DNA of 64,000 bases from Leishmania infantum JPCM5 (lineage: Eukaryota > Euglenozoa > Kinetoplastea > Trypanosomatida > Trypanosomatidae): positions 558,001 to 622,000 of the forward strand of contig NC_009410.2 of the NCBI RefSeq assembly GCF_000002875.2, given 5' to 3'. A program made the position numbers and the translations under genes. Below the pieces are notes generated by a model. That model did not search any database. It was not told the DNA's origin and saw only the letters and a program-made list of their open reading frames with translations. Positions 42,451-50,861 of the stretch are shown in pieces (position 1 is the stretch's first letter; each line of letters opens with the position of its first letter).

Positions 42451-44005
42451 TTTCTAAACCACCGAGCCGGCCCCTTACGTCGTCAGCGCTTGGCGCCGTC
42501 TCGGCTTTTTTGCGGGTGGCTGGAATAGAAAGGGGGAACGTTGGTTTGCTTTACCCAAGGCGCGGTGTCAGGGCCAGCGGTTCTACAGGCTGGTTGTTGT
42601 TTCCACCTTTTTTGTGGGGATAGGCGTTAAAAAAAGCTGCGGGAGGCCATGGAGCCATCAGATGTTCAAGAGGTTTTAGGGCTGCGTGTTCGTTAGGAGC
42701 GCTTTGGGGCGTAGGTTTTTGTGCTCAGCTCGAGTGTTGATAGCTATATTTAGGGTTCCAGCTGCCTAGAGCCGCTGCGGTCTTTTAGACTTGCGAAGGT
42801 AGACGCTAGGAGGGAACTTGGGCTTTGTGCGTATACCGTGCTTCGGCACAGCTGCGTGTGGCGTTTTGTTGGTGCATTCCCCGTTTCTCTATTGCGAACT
42901 TTTTCATGACCGCGTGTCGGAAAAACTTGCCCTGGAGACTAGTTTGCTTCATGAGTGGGTGTTTGCTCTCTTGTGTTGAAACCCTTCACGCTGATTCGTG
43001 GGGTAATTCAGGTTTGGGGTTTGTTAACTTTGAGGCTTGGGCCGTCTCCTTTTCGGTTTTACATGGGACGGAGGGATGTGTTTTCAAAGAGCTTAATCAC
43101 ACCGAGGGCAGTTTTTGTGGTATGAAGACTTATGGGCAGGACGCATTCTCTTGAGGGTTTCGCCAGCTCAGTCCGCGAGGCGGTGGGTGGCCGGGGGGGG
43201 GCATTTTTTCAAAAAAGTAGTGGTAGGCTAAAAGCCTTGTGTGTGGGGGGGCGTCGGGTATGCGGATCCCGGTCGCGCCGCATTGTGCGAAGGAAGCGGA
43301 ATTTGTTATTGGCGGCTTTCCAAGAAGCGTGAAGCAAACTGAAAAAAAAGATTTTTTTCCGCCTTTCGTTTAGCGTCTTTTAACAGTTGTGGCGGTCTCG
43401 GCGTGGTAGTTGGCGATTCGGTGGCCTTGTGAACTGTGAGTGTGCCGTGGACGTGCATTTTGTTTGGTAGACACAGAGGCCAGCGCTGTGAGTATTGGTA
43501 CAGTGCGCCGTACTTGTCCGCTCGAAAAACCCTTTGGTTGGCAACGTCAGGGGCGAATGACGCTCCCCTGCCACGCTCGTCAATATGCGATGTTCTTATG
43601 CCGCTGGCATTGAGGCGTCTTGTGATTGCCACTGCTGTGTTGTGGTGCTGCAGTGTTTGCCATCAGAAAAAAGAAAAAGATGAACATGCAGAGCGCGCTG
43701 ATTTTTGCCTGCGCGCAAACCATCAGCGCAAGCGCTACGGAAGAGAGAAATGAAGCGCTGACCCTCGAGAAATTGCAATAATCCGTTGAGTCTGAAATCG
43801 GAAGTGCCTCGAGAGTTATTTTCCTTCGTACTGCGGCTTCCACCTTCGAGCCGGAGTTTCACATTCCCCACCGCAGGAGAAGCATCTCTGGCTTTCATTT
43901 CCAGCGCCTAGCCAGACTTTTTCCTGCGCTATCACTCCACGTGAGTCTTATTGTCTACGCAACTGATCTTCGGTTTCTCGCGTTACAGCTTCCATAAGGT
44001 GTAAT

Positions 44006-44085
44006 TTTATTTTTATTTTCCTCTGTCAAACAACTCGTTGACTTTTCAAGTATCTTCTCTGCATCACAGCACACTTGTCGAGGAC
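44006..44085 (+). promoter_or_regulatory. Trans-splice acceptor region of desaturase copy 1
   Basis: T-rich tract ttttatttttattttcctct followed by further pyrimidines and CAG near 44069-44071, about 40 nt upstream of the ATG at 44110. No comparable pyrimidine tract adjoins copy 2. Confidence 0.5.
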
Positions 44086-44109
44086 ATCCGCAAAGATTGA
44101 ACACACCAA

Positions 44110-45168
44110 ATGGCGACAATGTTTGCGAAGCGCGGCCGCGCCGACTACTACTGGTCTGACACGGAGTATACGCACAGAACGCGGAACCGTGAGATGCTGA
44201 AGGCACATGGAGCAGAGATCAAAAAGCTGTACGGCCCGGACCCGTGGCTTCGGTATCTAATGACACCGTTTGTTCTGCTCCAGATTTATCTTGGGTACCG
44301 TGCGAAGGACATGGGGTGGCCCACTCTTCTTCTCGTCGGATATTTCGTGGGTGGAACAATTACGCACAGCTGTTTCTTGGCAATTCACGAGGCCACGCAT
44401 GGCCTCTGCTTCATCACGCCGCTCTACAACGACCTTTACGCACTGTTCGTGAATCTGGTGGTGCCCGTGCCATATGCGATGATGTTCAAGACTTACCACG
44501 CTGAGCATCACCGCTACTTGGGCTGGGACGGCATTGACTCTGATGTGCCCACGCGGTTCGAGGGAAGGTATCTATCAAGCTACGCTGGCAAGTTTTTCTT
44601 TCTCACGTTTCAGGTGCTGTTCTACGCTCTCAGGCCCACTGTTGTGCGGACGATCAAGTTTGAGAAGCTGCATGTGATGAACTACGTTGTGCAGCTGATG
44701 TTCAACCTGCTCGTGTACTACTTCTGGGGCTGGTGGCCACTGCTGTACTTCCTTCTCTGTACTTTTCTAGGCACCAGTTGGCACCCACTCGCTGGTCACT
44801 TCATCTCAGAGCATTTTGTGCTCACGGGCAACGGTGGGCAAGAGACATTCTCGTACTACGGCCCGCTGAACTGGCTAATGTGGAATGTCGGCTATCATGT
44901 TGAGCACCACGACTTTCCAAACATTCCATGGACACGAATAGGGAAGCTGAATACTATTGCACCGGAGTTCTACGTTGATCTGCACCGTACCAAGTCGTGG
45001 CCCGGGACTCTGTTCGACTTCCTACTAGACCCGAACGTGAGCCTCTGCAGCCGTGTTGTGCGCGAGCGCGGCTCTGCCGGACGTGAGAAGCTACTGCCGA
45101 CATCGACGGGTCGCATGAAGGCGGCGGAGCCACACCAGGGTCCGTGCTTGTGGAAAAAGGACGGCTGA
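44110..45168 (+). CDS. Sphingolipid (dihydroceramide) delta-4 desaturase, copy 1
   Basis: Membrane di-iron enzyme that introduces the delta-4 double bond into dihydroceramide, leading to ceramide and inositol phosphorylceramide; acts in the endoplasmic reticulum. The product has 352 aa. The three histidine boxes are present and correctly spaced: HEATH at 93-97, HAEHH at 130-134 and HVEHH at 263-267. The N terminus carries the DEGS-type YYWSDTEYTHRTRNREMLKA segment. Four or more hydrophobic helices are visible (for example MTPFVLLQIYLGYRAKDMGW and VVQLMFNLLVYYFWGWW). The ATG at 44110 gives MATMFAKRGRADYY; the next in-frame ATG at 44119 corresponds to the start of copy 2. The C terminus ends in CLWKKDG. 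Confidence 0.95.
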   Translation: MATMFAKRGRADYYWSDTEYTHRTRNREMLKAHGAEIKKLYGPDPWLRYLMTPFVLLQIYLGYRAKDMGWPTLLLVGYFVGGTITHSCFLAIHEATHGLCFITPLYNDLYALFVNLVVPVPYAMMFKTYHAEHHRYLGWDGIDSDVPTRFEGRYLSSYAGKFFFLTFQVLFYALRPTVVRTIKFEKLHVMNYVVQLMFNLLVYYFWGWWPLLYFLLCTFLGTSWHPLAGHFISEHFVLTGNGGQETFSYYGPLNWLMWNVGYHVEHHDFPNIPWTRIGKLNTIAPEFYVDLHRTKSWPGTLFDFLLDPNVSLCSRVVRERGSAGREKLLPTSTGRMKAAEPHQGPCLWKKDG

Positions 45169-46025
45169 AGTGATTTGTTTGTCGTTAATCTTATATCTTG
45201 CTACTCTATAGTATGAGTGCCTAACGATTCACTGTCTTCAGATAGGTGTGCGCAATGATGTAATTTACCTGTTTAAAGCCACGTAGCTGCGCAACAGTTT
45301 TTTTTCTTCGCGTAGCCCACTGCGTTAGTTTCACCTTTTACCTTTTCAAGCAGCCGAGTTGCAGTTGTTCTGCTGTGCTTATTCGGTCTGATTTGTAATG
45401 AGAGAAAAGGAGTGTGCTTTGGACGAAATTGAAAGGAGCTCTAGGTTATATTAGCTTTTGATTCCTTGGAGCAGTACAGCGTCCATTGCTTTGTCAGGGG
45501 AGAGTATATATTTTTTCCTTTTTGTGATCTTACTTTTGATGGATGTTTTCGAGTTTACTTCTGGTTTCGCGCTTTGACAGCTGAAATGTAGTTGGGGGAG
45601 AGGAAAGCCGACTCAGTGCTTAAAATAAAGGTATTAGAGCACTAACGAAACCGCCTTGCACACCTCTGATTTTAGCCAAGTGGACGAGAAAGTCCACAAA
45701 GTCGAAAAGAGAAAGGAGCATAGGCTAGAAGTATGTCAAGCATGAAAATTGAAAACAGCTGCTTTGTAATAGGAAAGCAAAGTTTATTGACTTGTGCTTC
45801 TCATTCGCCTAACTTTTCTTACTCTATGCCCTTTCTTATGCTTTCTCCTGCTACCTTCCTGACTCTCGTCCATCGACACACAAAGACACACACACACACA
45901 AGTTTTTTGGTTAGGTACTTTTTAGGCCGCGCTTAGTCCACTTGGAATATATGAAAAAGAAGAGCAATATTTTTCCAAATCCGCTATTTTTCTGTGCCTT
46001 ACAAGAAGTTTTTTTTTTCCATCAA
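45169..46025. other. 3' flank of desaturase copy 1
   Basis: T-rich untranslated-type sequence with no gene seen; a short CA run lies near 45888-45900 and a T9 run just before the inverted SIDER-like element. Confidence 0.65.
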
Positions 46026-46481
46026 AGTGTCTATTCCTGCACCACACAACATGCGCTAAGCTCCGCTCTACCGGGTCTGCCACAGGCACCCAGCGCGCGG
46101 TGCAACGCAGCCGCAGACACGCATCAAAGCAGTGCCCGCTTTGCCATCGGACCAGGGACTCGCCCGCAAACACTAGCGACACACCTGCCCTTCAGGCCGC
46201 CGAACAGCCGCTTCGAGTATGCCGGTCGCCACGTGACACATCGCTCGGGGTAGCCCAGCCTCCCCACCAGTAGGCAGCGAGAGCCGAGTGGGATGCATTG
46301 GATTCACGCCAACGCCCTGCCCATCATATGGGCGGCGCAAGCGCGCTGACGGTTTCAAGTTGCCCCAAAGGCGCGCCATCCAGCCGCCGACCGCAAACAT
46401 CAGTAGCGACACATCCCGCCGGCCCCCGATGCCTAGGGCGCCAAGCCCCACCACAACCAGTGATGACGCAGCATTGCCCAG
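46026..46481 (-). mobile_element. SIDER-like element, diverged subfamily, inverted (copy B2)
   Basis: Near-identical to 40225-40681, same orientation and same ends, but different flanks on both sides (tttttttccatcaaag on the left and aataggggctattcgg on the right, compared with gcttccacgtg and gaaaggggccgcg). It ends about 134 bp upstream of the ATG of desaturase copy 2, so it occupies the place where promoter-proximal splicing signals would be expected. Confidence 0.8.
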
Positions 46482-46614
46482 AATAGGGGCTATTCGGCTT
46501 CGCTAGACACAGAGTGGGAACTGGGACCTGATGCCATGCGCTGAGGTGTACGCTGTTGGGAGGGCACTTTAACAACTGCCCCTCAAAAAAAAAAAACCGA
46601 GGTAGATTTCGAAA

Positions 46615-47700
46615 ATGTTTGCGAAGAGCGGCCGCGCCGACTACTACTGGTCTGACACGGAGTATACGCACAGAACGCGGAACCGTGAGATGCTGAAGGC
46701 ACATGGAGCAGAGATCAAAAAGCTGTACGGCCCGGACCCGTGGCTTCGGTATCTAATGACACCGTTTGTTCTGCTCCAGATTTATCTTGGGTACCGTGCG
46801 AAGGACATGGGGTGGCCCACTCTTCTTCTCGTCGGATATTTCGTGGGTGGAACAATTACGCACAGCTGTTTCTTGGCAATTCACGAGGCCACGCATGGCC
46901 TCTGCTTCATCACGCCGCTCTACAACGACCTTTACGCACTGTTCGTGAATCTGGTGGTGCCCGTGCCATATGCGATGATGTTCAAGACTTACCACGCTGA
47001 GCATCACCGCTACTTGGGCTGGGACGGCATTGACTCTGATGTGCCCACGCGGTTCGAGGGAAGGTATCTATCAAGCTACGCTGGCAAGTTTTTCTTTCTC
47101 ACGTTTCAGGTGCTGTTCTACGCTCTCAGGCCCACTGTTGTGCGGACGATCAAGTTTGAGAAGCTGCATGTGATGAACTACGTTGTGCAGCTGATGTTCA
47201 ACCTGCTCGTGTACTACTTCTGGGGCTGGTGGCCACTGCTGTACTTCCTTCTCTGTACTTTTCTAGGCACCAGTTGGCACCCACTCGCTGGTCACTTCAT
47301 CTCAGAGCATTTTGTGCTCACGGGCAACGGTGGGCAAGAGACATTCTCGTACTACGGCCCGCTGAACTGGCTAATGTGGAATGTCGGCTATCATGTTGAG
47401 CACCACGACTTTCCAAACATTCCATGGACACGAATAGGGAAGCTGAATACTATTGCACCGGAGTTCTACGTTGATCTGCACCGTACCAAGTCGTGGCCCG
47501 GGACTCTGTTCGACTTCCTACTAGACCCGAACGTGAGCCTCTGCAGCCGTGTTGTGCGCGAGCGCGGCTCTGCCGGACGTGAGAAGCTACTGCCGACATC
47601 GACGGGTCGCATGAAGGCGGCGGAGCCACACCAGGGTCCGTGCTTGTGGAAAAAGGAAGGTGGACCTAACAGCAGAGTGCTGTTCTTTCATATTCAGTGA
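46615..47700 (+). CDS. Sphingolipid (dihydroceramide) delta-4 desaturase, copy 2
   Basis: Translation is identical to copy 1 from the second ATG except Arg-5 to Ser (FAKR to FAKS) and a different C terminus: CLWKKEGGPNSRVLFFHIQ instead of CLWKKDG, giving 361 aa. Histidine boxes HEATH, HAEHH and HVEHH lie at 90, 127 and 260. Nucleotide identity appears complete over about 1.04 kb and stops within a few codons of both ends of the reading frame. An in-frame TAG at 46603-46605 fixes the start. The upstream sequence is an A-rich run (a12) and an inverted SIDER-like element rather than a pyrimidine tract, so expression may be weaker. Confidence 0.92.
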   Translation: MFAKSGRADYYWSDTEYTHRTRNREMLKAHGAEIKKLYGPDPWLRYLMTPFVLLQIYLGYRAKDMGWPTLLLVGYFVGGTITHSCFLAIHEATHGLCFITPLYNDLYALFVNLVVPVPYAMMFKTYHAEHHRYLGWDGIDSDVPTRFEGRYLSSYAGKFFFLTFQVLFYALRPTVVRTIKFEKLHVMNYVVQLMFNLLVYYFWGWWPLLYFLLCTFLGTSWHPLAGHFISEHFVLTGNGGQETFSYYGPLNWLMWNVGYHVEHHDFPNIPWTRIGKLNTIAPEFYVDLHRTKSWPGTLFDFLLDPNVSLCSRVVRERGSAGREKLLPTSTGRMKAAEPHQGPCLWKKEGGPNSRVLFFHIQ

Positions 47701-48336
47701 TTTTTTCTGATTTGGCTTTCGTCAAATAGTTAAGAGGTCATGCTGTTCGCTGGATCGCTTAGCGCGATGACATCTATTTAAAAGTTATTCTTCGTGGAAG
47801 CGGTGCGTTGTGTCACTCTATTTTTTCTTGCCTCTCCCTTCCCTTGGTCGGAATTGCATTGGTTCGTTGCTCTTCATCTCTTGCTCTCTAGGGAGTATTT
47901 TCATTAAGACGGCTAAAGCTCTTACTTACGTTCGAGCTTTTGTGCGTGTGCAAGGTGCTTTGCCGGCGCGGCGGCGCATCATGCTTTTTTCCCTTGGCTT
48001 CATTCCCTTCCGTGTTGGGCTGCAAAAGACATGCGCGAACTAGCGGCTACAGGACGACAAACAAAGATACCGAGTAAATATGCTTTCTCATAAAATGAAG
48101 TGAGGCTGCTGTTGCTACTGCCGCCTGCCGTTCACCTTTTCCTCTCATCGGTCTTTTTGTCGTGACTCCGGCTTTTCATGACACCGAGTTCGCGCAGCTT
48201 ATGGCAGCTGTTTCTCCGTGCGACTGCATGAGCTGCAACACCTCGAGGCGCGCCCATTCTGTGTTACTGCTCTCATCTCCTTTTTTTCCCAACACACATT
48301 GACACTGACGCTCTCTTTTAGATTTCGCCCGATAGA
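47701..48336. other. Intergenic region
   Basis: No gene seen. T- and C-rich sequence at 48130-48180 and ctctctttta at 48311-48320 are candidate splice signals for the cytochrome oxidase gene. Confidence 0.6.
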
Positions 48337-48927
48337 ATGAAGCGCTTCAGCATCCCTACTCTGGCCGTGGTGCCGTTTGCCCGTACCTTCTTCGGTAAGG
48401 GCTGGGACAATGCTGCACTGGACACCATATACAGCAGCATGCTGCGCAAGCCGGAAGTGAACGACCGGATTCGCACTCAGTACGCCTCCACGATGGACCC
48501 TCGCGACGCCGATGTGCTCCGCCGCCTCGGTGAGGTGTCGAAGGAAAACAAGACATTTATTCGCGTTTTTCTTCCACCGCATCTCGGTGATCCCCATCGC
48601 CTACTGAAGTGCTACAGCCTGATGGCGTACCCTATTCTCGATGACAAGGGTGGTCAGCTGAAGGTAGAGATGGATGGCTGCAAGCTGGACGCATTCGCCG
48701 ACCCTGATGACGACTACTCCAAGGTGGTGATTCCACACATGGAGCTAGTCGAGTATCTCGCCAAGTCTCTTTTAGAGACGATGAAGTGGGAGGCTACTCC
48801 CCGCGGCGCTGCCTCGCTGCTGGAGTCGCTGTACCGCGGCGCCGAGATTCCGGACCACGTGTTCCAGACGCCCGCTGTCATCGAGCGTCTGGAAAGCTAC
48901 AAGGACGGTAACAAGGTCATCAACTAA
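48337..48927 (+). CDS. Cytochrome c oxidase subunit V (kinetoplastid)
   Basis: Nuclear-encoded subunit of respiratory complex IV on the inner mitochondrial membrane. The 196-aa product, with N terminus MKRFSIPTLAVVPFARTFFG (basic and hydroxylated, no early acids), reads as a mitochondrial presequence. The rest, with YSSMLRKPEVNDRIRTQYAS and WEATPRGAASLLESLYRGAE, matches what I remember of the Leishmania protein annotated as cytochrome c oxidase subunit V. The kinetoplastid numbering does not necessarily correspond to mammalian COX5. No transmembrane helix is evident. Identification rests on memory of the family rather than a catalytic motif. Confidence 0.85.
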   Translation: MKRFSIPTLAVVPFARTFFGKGWDNAALDTIYSSMLRKPEVNDRIRTQYASTMDPRDADVLRRLGEVSKENKTFIRVFLPPHLGDPHRLLKCYSLMAYPILDDKGGQLKVEMDGCKLDAFADPDDDYSKVVIPHMELVEYLAKSLLETMKWEATPRGAASLLESLYRGAEIPDHVFQTPAVIERLESYKDGNKVIN

Positions 48928-49755
48928 GCCACGAAAACAAGCTGTGTTTGCAGTCTGTGTCAAGGAAAGACAAAAAAAAAGAAGTGCAAGAGCTTTTTTT
49001 TTCCGTTTGCTTCCGCACTTTCATTATCAAATTATCACGGGAAGCGGCACCCTCTGTCACTCCCCATACAAAATATCATAGGAATGTAGGACTACTTTGT
49101 ATTGGTTGTCATGTCGGTAACATTTTTTTTTTGTTTCGTTCTATTTTCCCGCAAATGAGGTTGAGTTCACGAAAGTGAGGCGGCCCAGAGAGATACGATA
49201 GTCGAAAAGGGTTCCCTTGGTGCTCATGCTAACGTTCTTCTGAGGTTATCCGCTCTTCCAGCCCCTTTCCACATCCATCCGATTTTCAGCTTAGCCGTAC
49301 CCTCAAAAAAAAGCGAAAGAAAAACAGTTGCGCAAATTATTTAGTCATCAACGCATTTAGTGCTTGTCAGTGAGCGCGGAACTCCGTTTGTCCACTCTGC
49401 ACGCGAGCTGTCAACAACTCTCGACACTGGTCTCACTGCTTGAGACGGACACATCGGGAATTCATGGGAGAGGAGAGACTGAGTGAGCAAGAGCGGAGTC
49501 GACGTCTCATCAAATGTGCAGGGAAATGTTTCCTTTATTCCTCATATGTTTCTGTCACGCATTTCATGAATCATGTTTACCACCTTTGTCGTCGTTTGCA
49601 ACCTTGATCCTCATGAATTCGCCCATACACACTCTCTTGCCAGTGCAGTCGGAACAGCACCATGTCCTGGTGAGCTGCCTCGGAGACGGGAAGATCTTTA
49701 CCCTGTGCTGGTGAGTACTCAAGCGGCGTACATGGTATTGTAGACACGAAGCGGC
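48928..49755. other. Intergenic region
   Basis: 3' flank of the cytochrome oxidase gene with A and T homopolymers; no gene seen. Confidence 0.6.
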
Positions 49756-50172
49756 ATGACAGACACACCTCTCCCAGCACAGCTGCATGAGGGCTTGTCC
49801 GCCATAGAAACGCAGCGGCAGGAGCGTTTACTCGCTTCCACTATCGCAGAAGGCTCACTGTCTCTTTTAGTGCTGGAGGAAGCGTTCAGGCGCGAGCGCC
49901 TCGAGCAGCTTCGCCGACACGAAGCAGCTCTCACGGAGCTCAGCACTGTCCTGTCAGCTAGGGCTCAAGACACTGACCTGTGCCTCTCAAACACGGTGCT
50001 GTCCGCCAGTTTGTTGAGCGTTGAAGAGCCGCTTTCCTGGGAGGTCGTGGATCGACTCAATGACGAGGATGTCGAGCGCATTTGGCAGCGAGAACGGAGA
50101 ATGTTGGAGCACAACATCGGATTGGTGAGCAAGCGTGTGCGAAGGCTCCAGCAGAGAAAGTCGGGACTTTGA
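49756..50172 (+). CDS. Small coiled-coil protein, 138 aa
   Basis: An ATG at 49756 opens a 138-codon frame with charged heptad-like helices: LVLEEAFRRERLEQLRRHEA, ALTELSTVLSARAQ and IWQRERRMLEHNIGLVSKRV. GC3-biased codons and a lack of low complexity support a real gene. No known domain, signal peptide or membrane helix is visible. It could be a cytoskeletal or complex subunit; function unknown. Confidence 0.65.
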   Translation: MTDTPLPAQLHEGLSAIETQRQERLLASTIAEGSLSLLVLEEAFRRERLEQLRRHEAALTELSTVLSARAQDTDLCLSNTVLSASLLSVEEPLSWEVVDRLNDEDVERIWQRERRMLEHNIGLVSKRVRRLQQRKSGL

Positions 50173-50861
50173 AGCGACGGGATTCACTTCACGGCTCGGC
50201 TGTTTACCTATTCTGGAATCTCTTCAAGGCTCCATCACTCGTGCGCCTTGCCCAATCGTTTCATCAATACGTTAGCGGCTCCAGTTTTGATTGACTCACG
50301 TTGCAACGCGGAGTACAAGCAAAGAATCAGCCGTGGTTGGTGCTTTTTATCCTTTTAGATTCTGCTCAAGCGCGTGCAGCTCATAATGACTGTGCCGCCT
50401 TTCACTGTACCATTACCACTGTCACGGCGCAATGGACCTCAAGCAATGAACATGCCATTGGGAAGGCCAGCGAACGGCTAAGTTCCCAAGGAGGAAGTGA
50501 GAGAGGACAAAGAGGTAGGACACGTATGAGAAATGTTGAGGCGACTTACGAACTCCCGTGCTCAACACATTCTGCACGCGTAAGTGGTTGACTTTTATGA
50601 TACGATATCGTGCCACCGAGTGGCGACTCTGAAAAAAACCACTTTTTGCAATGCTCTCCTGCTTCTCTTTCGCACTTGAGTCCTGTTCCCACACTGACTT
50701 CCATCGCACACCTGCATTTCACATGTTCTGGGACGCCGCGAATCCGATGACCGGCGGGAAAAACAACACCCTACCTCCTTCCGACACACTTAATCACACC
50801 ATAGTTACTAATCTTCTTTGCCTCTGACGTGCTTTGTCGCACCTTTGAGTTGGTGACGTCA
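50173..50861. other. Intergenic region
   Basis: No gene seen; a pyrimidine tract is visible around 50806-50825 (taatcttctttgcctctgac). Confidence 0.6.

Larger units (their letters stand above)
38341..44109. other. Accessory block with skewed composition and retroposon debris
   Basis: 5.8 kb with no credible gene, between the small basic protein and the first desaturase. Bases 38881-39120 contain only about six T residues on the + strand. The + strand then stays A/C-rich to about 41.3 kb and becomes T/G-rich from about 41.6 to 43.3 kb. Homopolymer runs of C, G, A and T are frequent. Inverted SIDER fragments lie at 39608-39742 and 40225-40681, and a much more diverged piece probably at 42240-42450. 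Ordinary Leishmania-like sequence returns at about 43.4 kb and provides the desaturase leader. Confidence 0.7.

Noticed and set aside
42055..42623. Overlapping Arg/Gly/Ala-rich open frames of 99-157 aa
   Set aside because: Open in all three frames because of high GC and overlapping a probable drifted SIDER fragment; no reverse-transcriptase or other motif found.
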